A DNA stretch of 64,000 bases from Bufo bufo (GCF_905171765.1 NC_053393.1:66433371-66497370), one strand, 5' to 3'; positions 1 through 10,834 are shown, counted from the stretch's first letter. Notes: a model not told the origin generated them from the sequence alone. Program-made: numbers and translations.

Positions 1-650
1 ATTCTGTGCTACAGTGAAACTATATTTACAGATTTTTTTTTTCCTGCACTATTTTATTCTATAAAGAAATATACTTCTATAATTTTTTGGGATAAATCAG
101 TTGGACTGAGTGTTCTAGAAGGGATGCACTTTATGCGGTGAGGTCAGTTCATCTTCCAATAGGGACACAATTTTCTATTCAGGACAGAGCTGGAACACTA
201 TATATAAAAAAATATATATAAACCTTTAAAAAAAAAATTGAAGCATTTCCACCAGTCTTAAGCATCAAACCGAATAAATCACAGTCCATGTCCGACTTGT
301 AATTTGAAACTGAAATAAAATGCCTGCAAAACCTATTAATCAAAGGCTCCGCCAATATAATTTCTTCTCTCCTGGAAGACAATAACAGGAGCAAAGAATG
401 ATCACAAAAACCACCATCATACATCAACATAGCAAAAACACCCATCTCATGAGGGAAGCCAATATCATGGTTATTTATGTGGGCACAGGTAGAGCAAAGG
501 ACACCTCAAGGTAACACAGATCCAACAGTCATGATTAAAATAAGAGGAGAATTAATCCAGATTAATGGTTCTTCCATATTATCAAATAATGTAAAATGGA
601 AATAAAATCAGCAGGTGAACAGCCTGTTCTTGATGTGCTAGAAGCAGAAT
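1..650. other. A/T-rich stretch, no gene seen
   Basis: I see no open frame with a recognisable product, no RNA gene and no clear element boundary here. The sequence is A/T-rich with short T and A runs. It could be intronic or intergenic. Confidence 0.5.
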
Positions 651-652
651 AA

Positions 653-921
653 ATGGGCGAGCCTAAGGATCGGAGCGAATTTGACAAGGGCCAGACTGAG
701 GTGGCTAGACAACTGGATTAGAGGATCTTCAAAACAGCAGATCTTGGGGGGGTCTTTCCAGTAAGTATTGGTTAGTAAATATCAAAAGTCAGAACCATGG
801 AGGACCTAAAAGATCTGCTGCTAATGTCTTGGTGCCAAGTACCACTGGACATGTTGAAAGGTCTTGTGAAGTCCATGCACATGAAGAACTCACACAATAT
901 TAGGCAGGAGGTTTTAATGTA
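653..921 (+). mobile_element. Tc1/mariner relic, internally deleted
   Basis: The left part resembles the transposase helix-turn-helix region ('GACAAGGGCCAGACTGAGG'). The right part resembles the C-terminal coding end and terminus of a vertebrate Tc1/mariner family ('GTTGAAAGGTCTTGTG', then 'CACAATATTAGGCAGG' and 'GGTTTTAATGT'). The catalytic middle is missing and the remainder contains stops, so it is an inactive, old internal-deletion derivative. Family recognition is from memory of the consensus and was not checked by search. Confidence 0.55.
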
Positions 922-1730
922 AGGGCATCCATGTGCTTCTGTATCTGTGTGGCTGTGCTGCAAAAGATTGGACATGTCCTATACAGTACTTCACCGCAAC
1001 ATGCAGACCACGGACCCGTTGACGTTCATGGGATTGCACCATGATGCGGGGTGCACGCGGCCGGTATCTGTGTTTTGCGGATCTGATTCTTCAATATGTG
1101 GACTACAAAACACTTAGGATCATGTGCATGAGGCTTTATTGAGTCCTCTGAATACCTGGTGCTTAGCTGAAAAATGATAATCTTCGATCGCCAGTCCACA
1201 ATTTTATTTGTCTTTTTAACCCCCTCAATGCCATATAATAAACGAATGCTTCCCTGCTGTCCAATAGAAGACTATCTTGTCGCACCTGAAGGATATGGCA
1301 CATATAGTAGGATTAATACAATAAGCAATATGTTCTGATATTTTGATGCAGACTTTTATAACTGTGCACCATGCATATAACTGATAAGAAGGGCCTTTAA
1401 TGATATGAACATTTACTATATTTTATGGGTGAAAGCAAAAAGCACTCTCTCAAACAATCAAATTTCTGCCTGACATGTTTAACATAATGTGATTGGTTGG
1501 CTGGAATACTGAAACAGATCAAATGTACTGTAGAATGATTATTGGGTAAGAACTAATTAGGCTTGAAATGCGTAAACGTACTTCAATATGCCATAGTGAA
1601 AAATTTATTTTTAAAGGGAATTCCCTGAAAAACCAGATGCTATATTTGTAGGGCTCTCTCAGTTGAATGTAGTGATACTTTTCACTTAGTCATCCATAGT
1701 TTCATTCATATGAAACAGTTTAATTCATGT
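922..1730. other. Non-coding stretch with a MITE fragment
   Basis: About 1010-1110 looks like a piece of the frog-type MITE built on 'GCGGATCTG' and 'TGTGTTTTGCGG' words that recur elsewhere in the window. The rest is A/T-rich with no gene that I can support. Confidence 0.4.
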
Positions 1731-2735
1731 GTAACATCCCAGAGTATGTCACCAAACTTCTGTTCACCTGCTTCATAATGTTAATGCAAATGTGTTTTAC
1801 CATCTTGTGTAATATAACCGTGTATTTGCCAAAATGAAAATTTTTATGCCTGTTATATGTATATGCTGTAATTTCCAATGTACACCAGCAGGTGGCAGCA
1901 ATATGTAGGCAGACCATAGCTAGTTAATAGACCTAGACTGGAATAGTTCATTCCAGGCTAGCTCCCCCCTATCTGAGGAGGAGTGGAATGTTCCCACATC
2001 CTACTTCAGGGGGAGGAAGGAAAGTTCTAGGCAGTGTGAGCCACCCCCCTGCTGGGGTAGGCTGTGTTAGTAGGAGCTCCCAGAAACAGGGACCCCAACC
2101 AAGGATTCAAGCCTCTGCTGAGGCCCCAGATCAACCTTCCTAGCCTGAGTCCCTTACCTCAGCTGGTGGACAGAGAAAGCAGCCCTTCACAGAACTATCA
2201 GATCTCCAGGAAGCCACCACCATAACCTGCGAGCAGTCCTGTAAGTAAAGATCCCAAGATAAAGAGAAGATAAGTACCTCTTCAGCTAGTCAGACCCAAA
2301 CCAAGCAGACCACAGACAGAGCAGAAGATAGATACCTGCCAGATTCTAATAGGCGTATGATCAGATGCAGAATATATATAAATTCTTGCCACATATTGCC
2401 AATACCTGCTGGGACTCTAGACTATTGCTGTGTAACGTGTATGGATCAAAAGCTGCATATAATACCACCAAGTAAAGACAAGTTGGACCCTATTATCTGT
2501 GTGGAATTCCATCATTCCTCAGTTACTCCTATTAACCACCCTCAATTTGTTGCATGTGAGACGGGATACAGGAGTCCAGCCGTACCACAGGTAGGAGACA
2601 CCGTTGACACTATACAGAGACAATATCCCCCTCTGGCATTCCTCACCTGGTACATGAGCTCATACCATCTTAAAGGGCCCTGCTACAGTACCTACGCAAG
2701 CTGCAACTGGCGTCACGAACTCATATACATATAAA
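1731..2735 (+). repeat. Possible LTR or LTR-like repeat
   Basis: The stretch opens with 'TGTAACATCCCAG' and ends near 'AACTGGCGTCACGAAC'. Its composition, relatively C-rich with many CAG/CCA words, differs from the A/T-rich flanks. I see no protease, RT or gag homology, and the 125-residue frame inside it matches nothing I know. It may be a solo LTR of an amphibian retroelement, but boundaries and target duplication are unproved. Confidence 0.3.
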
Positions 2736-3100
2736 CTGAACCACTGCATAGTATGCCCACTGACCCAGTGTCCTGCTCATTGCACATGCCAGCACCAGCC
2801 ACTCCTAGATGTGCAGGACTGGGTCCCTGCATCGTCATCTCGCCTTGCCCTGGCAATCAAAAAGAAGAAGGAGGGGCTAAGAGAGGAAGCAAGAGGAGCA
2901 AGGGTGCACAGAGAGATTTGGGTCTGCCCTCAGTGCGCTTACCTTCTCATTTGCATATGGATTAAAAGTGCTTTTTCTCTAGATTAAAGAAACAGATCAC
3001 TAAGTAAAAGGTATCATTACATTCAACGGAGCTAGCTGTCAAAGGTAATGGGAGGGGAAAACACCAGATAACACACAGAAGGAAATAGACCGGAGTCTAG
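2736..3100. other. No gene seen
   Basis: Mixed-composition DNA between two LTR-like blocks. A short purine-rich run lies near 2860-2920. No frame has recognisable homology. Confidence 0.4.
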
Positions 3101-3119
3101 GCCTCAAAGCTAAGGGAGA

Positions 3120-3617
3120 GGGACGGTGACCTCCTAGGAATACCTATACCTCTCCCTGACTCCTGCCAATATGAGTAGACCTTGAAGGTGCAAATACCCA
3201 TACACTAGAACCTTATCCCTGGAGACCCTGGAAATCCCTAGGAGTGGTGGCAGGGAATGAGACTACTGGTTCTTTTCCAGATGAAGGAACCAGCATCTCC
3301 CTGAGGCGTAGAAAACAACACACACAAGCGAACAACAAAATGCACTTAGCTTAAAGAAGAATAGAGGAGCAGGAGATCCAAAGGAATAACACACCAGCTC
3401 AACCAACTCCAGCAGGAAATATCAACCGCATGATAAGCAGTGTGAGTCAGAACTAAATAGAGCCTCAGTAATGACCAAAAGCTGCACCTGACAAGAGGTG
3501 TGGTCATTACCAAACAACAACACTGCAAGGAGAAAACAGAGAGACTGTCAGATACCCTCACGTGCCACCAGTCTCTCAGATCTTCTCACCTCTGACATGG
3601 GAGGGACTGTGACACTA
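3120..3617 (+). repeat. LTR remnant related to the 36.8 and 50.3 kb solo LTRs
   Basis: The block around 3126-3190 ('GGTGACCTCCTAGG', 'CCCTGACTCCTG', 'ATATGAGTAGACC') is a diverged relative of segments in the solo LTRs at 36789-37129 (opposite strand) and 50291-51215. It ends in 'GGGACTGTGACA', the same type of terminus. The TG start is not recognisable, so this copy is probably truncated on the left. Family membership is inferred from shared words in the same order. Confidence 0.45.
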
Positions 3618-3789
3618 GCTCTACAAAGCATTGCTGGCATCTGCATTTAAAGCGGCTGCATAGGTAGTAAAGCAAATTTCATCTGACAAGAGAAGACTGA
3701 GCTCTGGGTCATACTAAAACTTATTGAGGAGATTAATCAGATGATGTTGGGAATCTTACATACAGGCAGTGTACAATGGGAACTAAAAA

Positions 3790-4164
3790 TGCAAATCAGC
3801 TCTCCTCCAGAAGGAAGAAAACTGTCTTTAGTGGCACCTATATACCCGGTAAGTCAATGACCAACCCATAAAAGAAAGAGCTTTAAAACATACATAGCAA
3901 TATCAGCCCAACCAGACACACATTCGTAGACAGCACAGTTTTGGGCTTCTCGTCTCTCGTTAGTACAAAGCAGGTTACTGATTGGCTAGACAAAAAGCTT
4001 TTATAGATATCTCAGGAAATCTCATCTAGCCAACCATACCCTGAACTGCACTGTATCTGGTTTTACTAATATCTTATGGGTAGGACATTGAGTTAGCAGG
4101 TGGCTACCTATAGGTGTCGCTAGCTAGAAAGATTTCTTCCTTCTGGAGGAGAGCTAATTTCCAT
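3790..4164. mobile_element. MITE with ~50-bp terminal inverted repeats
   Basis: The left arm (about 3791-3842) and right arm (about 4112-4164) are inverted copies. They share a perfect core, 'AGCTCTCCTCCAGAAGGAAG' at 3799-3818, with its reverse complement at 4133-4152. The pairing continues with mismatches towards 'CACCTATA'. No coding capacity is present. I could not fix a target duplication, so the superfamily is open. Confidence 0.75.
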
Positions 4165-4239
4165 AACAGAAGACTGGAGCACATTATATTGTGACATTCA
4201 CTGAATATTAAATGAATAACTTTGTCATTTTATTCTTTC

Positions 4240-4640
4240 TCGGCACACGGGGATCTGTTCCCCTTTAAGTGCTGCTCTGAATGGCGGTATTATGCATATA
4301 AACCTCTGAACAACACTGATTAAAAGAATCTGTTAAGAAAGGAGAGAGGCCTGAAACTTCATTATTTATACGGATCGAGCTCAGGTCTCAGATATTCATC
4401 TTTGGCTGAATAAAAACACAGCTCAAGCTCCGCTCGGGTATTAACATACAAAACAAATGTATAAATTATAATGGGGAAACAGTTCATTACTTGAATGATT
4501 TACACTTCAAATCAATTTTACACTGCCGAGCCTGAGATATACATTGCACGTCTCAAGCGACGGTTACGGGGGTTGATTTTTCTCCAGTAGTGGCCGGGAC
4601 TGGAGTCTAATATATAAATCCGAAAATCCTGTTTGGCTGA
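4240..4640. other. Unique-looking stretch, possible conserved noncoding element
   Basis: No repeat, inverted end or transposase homology is visible here, unlike almost everything around it. It holds A/T-rich homeodomain- and POU-like words and runs such as 'ATTTATACGG', 'AAATCAATTTTACA' and 'GGTTACGGGGGTTGATTTTT'. It is intact and of even complexity. This is an impression of conserved regulatory DNA, not a demonstration. Confidence 0.25.
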
Positions 4641-4705
4641 CGTGCTGCCTGTATTGCACATTCATTTTTTATTTCTGTTAATGGTTCCTAAAGATTAGAC
4701 ACTAT

Positions 4706-5035
4706 GGGGCTCATTTAATATACTAAAACTAGTTGCGCCGCTATATATGCGACTTTGCCCTGCTCACGCCAAGTCTAAAACTGTGGGTGTGACGTGGGCG
4801 GGGAAGGGGACAGGCACGTCTCATTCACCATTTTCTACGCCTATTTTATGTCGTAGAAAAAGGCCTAAATGTAAGACAGCAAGGAAACTGTCTTACATTT
4901 AGACCAGCGCTAGATGTGCCGAAGTTATGTAGAGGCCGGCACCTCTTCATAACTCTGGCGGATCAATCGCCAGTTTAGGGCTTTATTTAGACTGGCGTCT
5001 AAAATGACGGTCTTACTAAAAAGTGCTCCTATATA
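4706..5035. mobile_element. Foldback MITE-like repeat with a 15-bp perfect hairpin
   Basis: It opens 'TATGGGGCTCATTTAATA'. At its core is a hairpin with 15-bp perfect arms (4865-4879 and 4888-4902) and an 8-nt loop. Further partly inverted words lie outside ('TGACGTGGGCGG', 'GACTGGCGTCTAAAA'). No coding capacity. It looks like a non-autonomous DNA element. Confidence 0.5.
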
Positions 5036-5209
5036 GTGTTGCTATACACAGCTGTGGATGAGCCACATACACATTTCTATTAGTGGCATACCTACCATGG
5101 AACAGGAGCATTAAACGGCTATGGGGCCCATGATTGGAGGGAACTCTCCATTGAACTGCTTGCCTAGCTCTCCAAGACAGAGGGAGCTCACTGCATACAG
5201 ATTTAAAGG

Positions 5210-5375
5210 GCATCTGTTCGCAGATTTGCACCTATGACACTGGCTGACCTGTTACATGTGCGCTTGGCAGCTGAAGACATCCATGTTGGTCCCATGTTCA
5301 TATGTGTCCGCATCGCTGAGAAAAATGAATTTGAAATATATGCAAATGAGCCTCTAGGAGCAACGGGGGCGTTAC
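5210..5375 (+). repeat. Repeat A, left copy (inverted copy at 15842-16020)
   Basis: This block ('CACTGGCTGACCTGTTACAT' at 5238-5257, 'CATGTTCATATGTG', 'CCTCTAGGAGCAACGGGGG') recurs reverse-complemented at 15842-16020 with scattered substitutions. The two copies face each other around the Penelope-like complex, so the inverted symmetry extends beyond that element. Confidence 0.75.
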
Positions 5376-5545
5376 TGTTACACCTAGAGGCTCTGCTCTC
5401 TCTGCAACCTCTGCGCCCTCTGCATTTTCATTGACAGGGTCAGGCAGTAAAAACATTTTCACTGACTGGACCTGTCAAAGTGCAGAGGGTGCGGCACTTG
5501 CAAAGGGAGCAGAGCCTCTAGGTGTAACGGTGCTAGAAGAGAATA
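5376..5545. repeat. Imperfect palindrome next to repeat A
   Basis: 'CACCTAGAGGCTCTGCTC' near 5380-5398 and 'GAGCAGAGCCTCTAGGTG' near 5506-5523 form inverted arms. Further in, 'CCTCTGCATTT' and 'CAAAGTGCAGAGG' add interrupted pairing. The short frames across it are by-products of the palindrome. Confidence 0.65.
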
Positions 5546-5689
5546 GAGAAGGACCGCGCCCCCTGTATGTAAACAGTTTTTCGGAGAGTGCCCCTAATTG
5601 TCAGGGATTGTAACTCACCAGATCAGGTTGTGCACACAATGCATACTGGAAAAGCATATGTGGAATAGCTTGTGCGGTATCGAAGCAGC

Positions 5690-6058
5690 TTAATTTTGCT
5701 GCAGGCATCCAGAGTAGGTCCCGATGATCGGAGGTAAATTTAGGTAAAAAATTGCAGTACTTCCGGGGCGCTAAGATTTAATCACACTTTATTTTAGTAT
5801 AAAACTAGACATAAACAAAGTGATTGGATCTTAGTTAGCTACGCTTTTCACCGACGCTCCGTCGGCTTCTTCAATCTCACCCAGAAGAGTGGCACACACC
5901 AGGATTTATACAAAAAAAACAGGAAATTACATCATTGGATTGACAGGTTCAGTCCACAGATACATTTGGTAGCATAAATAATTAAAAACATTGTGTAAAC
6001 ATATTATATAAAAGCAATAAATAATTGATAGTATATAAATATATACTGTATATATATA
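5690..6058 (-). mobile_element. Penelope-like element, 3' tail (left arm)
   Basis: Read on the minus strand this is the non-coding tail beyond the endonuclease. It has a 7-bp GC hairpin (5851-5867) followed by 'GTGAAAAGCGTAGC'. The same tail occurs on the plus strand at 15530-15840, so the two copies face outward as inverted terminal repeats. Penelope elements are known for partial, often inverted copies called pseudo-LTRs. The tail is separated from its coding part by a Tc1 insertion. Confidence 0.75.
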
Positions 6059-6073
6059 TATATACATATAGTA

Positions 6074-7002
6074 CAGACCAAAAGTTTGGACACACCTTCT
6101 CATTCAAAGAGTTTTCTTTATTTTCATGACTATGAAGGCATCAAAACTATGAATTAACACATGTGGAATTATATACATAACAAACAAGTGTGAAACAACT
6201 AAAAATATGTCATATTCTAGGTTCTTCAAAGTAGCCACCTTTTGCTTTGATTACTGCTTTGCACACTCTTTGCATTCTCTTGATGAGCTTCAAGAGGTAG
6301 TCCCCTGAAATGGTCTTCCAACAGTCTTGAAGGAGTTCCCAGAGATGCTTAGCACTTGTTGGCCCTTTTGCCTTCACTCTGCGGTCCAGCTCACCCCAAA
6401 CCATCTTGATTGGGTTCAGGTCCGGTGACTGTGGAGGCCAGGTCATCTGGCCCAGCACCCCATCACTCTCCTTCATGGTCAAATAGCCCTTACTTTCAAA
6501 TTTGTCCCAATTTTTCAGCTGACTGACTGACCATCATTTCTTAAAGTAATGATGGCCACTCGTTTTTCTTTATTTAGCTGCTTTTTTCTTGCCATAATAC
6601 AAATTCTAACAGTCTATTCAGTAGGACTATCAGCTGTGTATCCACCTGACTTCTCCTCAACGCAACTGATGGTCCCAACCCCATTTATAAGGCAAGAAAT
6701 CCCACTTATTAAACCTGACAGGGCACACCTGTGAAGTGAAAACCATTTCAGGGGACTACCTCTTGAAGCTTATCAAGAGAATGCCAAGAGTGTGCAAAGC
6801 AGTAATCAAAGCAAAAGGTGGCTACTTTGAAGAACCTAGAATATGACATATTTTCAGTTGTTTCACACTTGTTTGTTATGTATATAATTCCACATGTGTT
6901 AATTCATAGTTTTGATGCCTTCAGTGTGAATCTACAATTTTCATAGTCATGAAAATAAAGAAAACTCTTTGAATGAGAAGGTGTGTCCAAACTTTTGGTC
7001 TG
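6074..7002 (-). mobile_element. Tc1-like element, deletion derivative with long inverted ends
   Basis: The ends are inverted copies of 'CAGACCAAAAGTTTGGACAC', and TA dinucleotides flank both (6072-6073, 7003-7004), as expected for Tc1/mariner. The inverted repeats are about 230 bp and each includes the 3' end of the transposase gene: minus strand in the left arm (6210-6310), plus strand in the right arm (6745-6836). It inserted into the tail of the Penelope-like element. A second copy lies at 43707-45898. Confidence 0.9.
6210..6595 (-). pseudogene. Tc1-like transposase, N-terminus joined to C-terminus by deletion
   Basis: The start codon is at 6595 on the minus strand. About 26 residues follow, beginning MARKKQL, which match the start of a Tc1 helix-turn-helix, and then a stop. 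A second frame (6482-6210) carries the C-terminal part with 'WPPQSPDLNP' and the end 'GGYFEEPRI'. In the normally conserved block after 'DLNP', the catalytic Glu is replaced ('IKMVW' instead of 'IE..W'). The catalytic middle with both Asp residues is gone. No active enzyme can be made. The 45.4 kb copy carries the same deletion, so it arose before these copies spread. Confidence 0.85.
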
Positions 7003-7251
7003 TACTGTATATACACACATACATACATACATGCACACACACATCTCAAATACAGCGATATACTGTTTTGGTAACACATTCTAACGTAATAATTAGAAGA
7101 AGAAAAAAGGGGGAGGGCTGACATAAAATCATTATTTATGATAGAGAGCTCTGTTAAAATAAAATACTCTGTTAAAATAATTATTTATTATTCTATAGTG
7201 AATATTTATTCGTCTATAGTAAGTGCTTGTGGTAGGAAGCCTGAATATTAT

Positions 7252-7393
7252 TTATTTAGTAAGTTCTATGAATTCATTGAGACCTTCAGGTACCAGGGTC
7301 TGCAGGCAAAACATCCAGTAGAATTCTTTATTTACTAATTGTTGGAATCTATTTTTGGTGTTTGGAGGAATCCAGTCGATGATGGTGAGTTTT
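7252..7393 (-). pseudogene. Penelope-like endonuclease, extreme C-terminus
   Basis: The minus strand reads 'DWIPPNTKNRFQQLVNKE' and 'FYWMFCLQTLVPEGLNE', followed by a stop. This matches the end of the GIY-YIG endonuclease of Penelope-like elements, where an 'R..L...E.YWI..L.T..P.GLN' pattern is typical. A MITE at 7394-7813 separates it from the rest of the domain (7813-8130). Confidence 0.75.
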
Positions 7394-7813
7394 AGGCTAC
7401 TTTCACACTTGTGGCAGGGTGATCCAGTAAGCAGTTCCATCGCCGGCAAAACGTATGCCAACTGATGGCATTTGTAAGACTGAACAGGATCCTGATCCAT
7501 CTTACAAATCCAGTGTCATCCGGAAAAACGGCTCCGGCATTTATTTTTCTCACACTTTTTTTGGTCTGTGCATACGCAGACCAGAAGGACGGATGCAGCA
7601 TTCCGGTATTTTGAATTCCAGATCTGGCACTAATACATTCCTATGAAGAAAAAAAATGCCGGATCCAGCATTCAGGCAAGTGTTCCGTTTTTTTGGCAAG
7701 AGATAAAACCGTAGCATGCTGCGGTATTATCTCAGTCCTGAAAAGTCAAAAAGACTGAACTGAAGACATCCTCTATGCCGGAAAAGAAAAACGCTAGTGT
7801 GAAAGTACCCTTA
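7392..7813. mobile_element. MITE with 'TACTTTCACACT' ends
   Basis: The left end 'AGGCTACTTTCACACTTG' and right end 'CTAGTGTGAAAGTACCCTTA' are inverted repeats with a few mismatches. The interior is foldback-like with 'GCCGGATCC' and 'TTGCCGGCAAAACG'-type words shared with the MITE near 34547-35225. It inserted into the Penelope endonuclease coding part. No coding capacity. Confidence 0.8.
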
Positions 7814-8360
7814 GAACAGATATATCGCAGTTGTGCTGTGTATCAAAATGTCTAGAAATGCTATGGTGTTGTTTTCCATTATTTATATTACTTCTATGTT
7901 TTTTTAAATCTGGTTCTCATACACCGAGTTGTTCGTCCTACATATTGCAGGGACACTCGAAAAGATAGATAACAAAGGATGAGCCGCAGTCCAAGTGTGT
8001 TTTTATTTTAACATTTTCCCCTGTGATTGATGAAGTAAAATCTGATTGTCCGGAGGAGATGTTCCTGCAGCATAAACATTTTATGTGTTCACATCGGTGA
8101 TTTCCGATGGTACCCTGAGTATCTGTGGGCATACTGAATTTTTGATTTTTTTTTTCTTATTCACTATACTTTTTTAAAGTTATGTTCCTTCTGTATGTGA
8201 TATTTGGTTTCTTTGGTAATATTATTTTCAGAATGGGGTCATTCAGTAAAATGTTCCAGTTTTTTGTGAAGATATTTTTTATTTCATTATGGGCAGTGTT
8301 ATAGGTGGTAATAAAATCATATTTGAATTGATCTTCATTTTTATTTTTGTTGATATTTTT
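7813..8360 (-). pseudogene. Penelope-like RT thumb and GIY-YIG endonuclease (left copy)
   Basis: Read on the minus strand from 8350: 'FITTYNTAHNEIKNIF', 'KNWNILLNDPILK', 'LPKKPNITYRRNITLK' (RT C-terminal linker). Then come a Cys-rich segment 'CEHIKCLCCRNI' and the GIY-YIG-type 'SFVIYLFECPC'. That order is the hallmark of Penelope-like elements (RT fused to GIY-YIG endonuclease). The conserved RT catalytic motif is not present here; the reading breaks at about 8365 at a palindrome. Stops and frameshifts make it inactive. Confidence 0.85.
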
Positions 8361-8367
8361 CTATTCC

Positions 8368-8495
8368 GTTTTTAGTCAGCTCCAATTCCTCCAAGCCAGA
8401 CTCGTTTCGACGGTTATCCTTCTTCTTCCTCAGTGTCTAAGGAGGATAACCTTCTAAACGAGTCTGGCGTGGAGGAATTGGAGCTGACTAAAAAC
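8368..8495. repeat. Inverted repeat with hammerhead-like sequence in the spacer
   Basis: Two ~42-bp arms are inverted copies with few mismatches: left about 8370-8411, from 'CGTTTTTAGTCAGCTCCAAT' to 'CCAGACTCGTTT'; right about 8455-8498, from 'AAACGAGTCTGG' to 'GACTAAAAACGG'. On the minus strand the spacer reads 'CTGAGGA' (hammerhead-type CUGANGA) and then 'CGAAACGAGTC'. I see no well-paired stem II, so this is at best a decayed ribozyme. It marks the head-to-head junction of two Penelope pieces. Confidence 0.6.
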
Positions 8496-9745
8496 GGATA
8501 ACTTTAAACTACATCAACCTGCTATTTTTGTCTGGACCAAGTAAGCGCTTATAAGGAAAAGGAAAAAGAAAAAGGAACCGCGGCCTTTGGATATTGTGCA
8601 GCTACCTACGGGTGTGACCGAATCACAGGTGGAACACCCACCCCAATCAAGGTAACTCAGAGTGCATTCACAGCGCAACAGAGCCAGTGCTTGGATCCAT
8701 AGCTGAAGGCTTAAAGATTATAACATTGGATCACACAGGCTTTCCATTTGGCAGTAAGGCTCACTTACCCTAAAAACCTGCACCACGTGGGACACCACGG
8801 TGGATAGCAGGACTGAATGTAAGTAAGAATCTACAACTAATACTGCTATAATTATACTGACTGCCGTAAAATTACTTGATTGCACTGACACTGCACAGTC
8901 TCCGTTGAAATTTGCTGGACCTTAACCCTGTGATATTTCAAGCACTTCTAGGAACCGTGTGGACCTAATATTAAGATTCTTGAGCTTTTGAGGTATTACT
9001 AATCAGGGAGACGGACTGCCTATTGTTATTATTGAGTCTCCAGAGACACATTTTTTGCTTTTACACAGGTGCTTGAATATTTGAATGCTGATAGTCTTCA
9101 ATATTCCTTATTTTTATATTTTCAGCTATTTTGCACATATTTGCACTGGATTTCTATATTGGGATTATTATTGATTGTTATTCACCATAATTTCTTTGCC
9201 AGCTCTTGGTATTTATATTTTGATTGGTGCACTATTGTATATACTCTTTGGAGTGTATTTTACATTTTAAAATTCCATCACAGTTTATATATTTATCTTA
9301 TGTCTCTTGGGGACTCATTCGCTATCAACCATTGTTGTAGCTGATTGAATATACATAGGCAGTTGGAACAGACCTAGGTTCCACACCTTTTCTTTATTTT
9401 GGCCGGGATATTAGGCCTCCTGACCTTCTTATTTTATTAGCTACATCAGCGGATTGATTTTATTGTACTGTCAATTTTTATCAATTTTATTATTGTAGGA
9501 GATTAATTTTAGATAGGGCATATAACTTTTTGTATGGTGACCATCGTTTAATCATTGTTATGAACTTTTATGTATGGTGACTATTGTTATCAATAAATTA
9601 GCGTCGCTTTACCAACTGTGTGGTCCAGGTATAAGAGTGCCCATCCCTTTTTATATTACTATTGTCCTTTTGGTGGTCGGGGTACGACATCTGATTGGTG
9701 CACCTTGCCATCTTGAATCAGGGGTGAGCCGTCCTTCTCTCTGTA
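8496..9745 (+). mobile_element. Penelope-like element, non-coding 5'/pseudo-LTR region
   Basis: There is no coding signal. The block runs from the palindrome at 8368-8495 to the foldback at 9777. It holds the run 'AAGGAAAAGGAAAAAGAAAA' near 8557 and ends in 'TTAGCGTCGCTTTACCAACT' and 'AGGTATAAGAGTGCCCATCC'. From position and the absence of other homology I take it to be the non-coding leader of a second Penelope copy on the plus strand. Assignment is inference. Confidence 0.4.
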
Positions 9746-9776
9746 TATTTAGAATATACTACGAACTGTGTACATG

Positions 9777-10620
9777 ACTGCCCCCTGCTGCCTGGCAGCA
9801 CCCGATCTCTTACAGGGGGCTGTGATCCGCACAATTAACCCCTCAGGTGCCGCACCTGAGGGGTTAATTGTGCGTATCATAGCCCCCTGTAAGAGATCAG
9901 GTGCTGCCAGGCAGGAGGGGGCACCCCCCTCCCTCCCCAGTTTTAAATTCATTGGTGGCCAGTGGGCCCCCCTCCCTCCCCTGTATTACTGTACGTTCAT
10001 TGGTGGCCAGTGGGCCCCCCCTCCCTTCCCCTCCTAATTAAAATCCCCCCCATCATTGGTGGCAGCGGAGAGTTCCGATCGGAGTCCCAGTTTAATCGCT
10101 GGGGCTCCGATCGGTAACCATGGCAACCAGGACGCTACTGCAGTCCTGGTTGCCATGGTTACTTAGCAAGTTTTAGAGGCATTATACTCTCAGGTAAGTA
10201 TAATGCTTCTACAAATTGCTAAGTAACCATGGCAACCAGGACTGCAGTAGCGAATAAACTGGGACTCCGATCGGAACTCTCCGCTGCCGCCAATGATGGG
10301 GGGGATTTTAATTAGGAGGGGGAGGGAGGGGGGGCCCACTGGCCACCAATGAATGTACAGTAATACAGGGGAGGGAGGGGGGCACACTGGCCACCAATGA
10401 ATGTACAGTAATACAGGGGAGGGAGGGGGGCCGCACTGGCCACCAATGAATTTAAAACTGGGGAGGGAGGGGGGTGCCCCCTCCTGCCTGGCAGCACCTG
10501 ATCTCTTACAGGGGGCTATGATACGCACAATTAACCCCTCAGGTGCTGCACCTGAGGGGTTAATTGTGCGGATCACAGCCCCTTGTAAGAGATCGGGTGC
10601 TGCCAGGCAGCAGGGGGCAG
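9777..10620. repeat. Giant foldback element (~840 bp palindrome)
   Basis: The two halves are inverted copies meeting near 10190-10205. Matching landmarks are 'CTGCTGCCTGGCAGCACC' at both ends, nested palindromes around 'CCTCAGGTG' and 'CACCTGAGG', 'GGTAACCATGGCAACCAGGA' and its complement, and 'CTCCGATCGG'. Each half holds ~46-bp direct repeats around 'CACTGGCCACCAATGAATG' (1-2 in the left half, 3 in the right). Frames on both strands are long only because of the palindrome and the repeats. Confidence 0.9.
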
Positions 10621-10639
10621 TTATTACACAGTTCTCAGT

Positions 10640-10830
10640 ATATTCTAACTTGAAGCGTCCCCATCACTATGGGAATGCCTCTGTGTTAGAATATACTGTC
10701 GGATCTGAGTTTCACGTTCTAACTCAAATCCGATGGTATATTCTAACATAGAGGCGTTCCCATGGTGATGGGGACGCTTCAAGTTAAAATATACCATCGT
10801 ATTGGAGAAAACTCAGATCCGATGGTATAA
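10640..10830. repeat. Second foldback element
   Basis: 'TTCTAACTTGAAGCGTCCCC' (from 10651) and its reverse complement 'GGGGACGCTTCAAGTTA' (about 10770-10787) are the outer arms. Inside, 'CATAGAGGCGTTCCCA' pairs with 'GGGAATGCCTCTGTG'. A further 'ATCCGATGGTATA' word repeats at 10727-10740 and 10818-10830. Non-coding. Confidence 0.75.
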
Positions 10831-10834
10831 TAGG

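Noticed and set aside
9768..10751. Pairs of similar open frames on both strands
   Set aside because: They are mirror readings of the large palindrome and its direct repeats.
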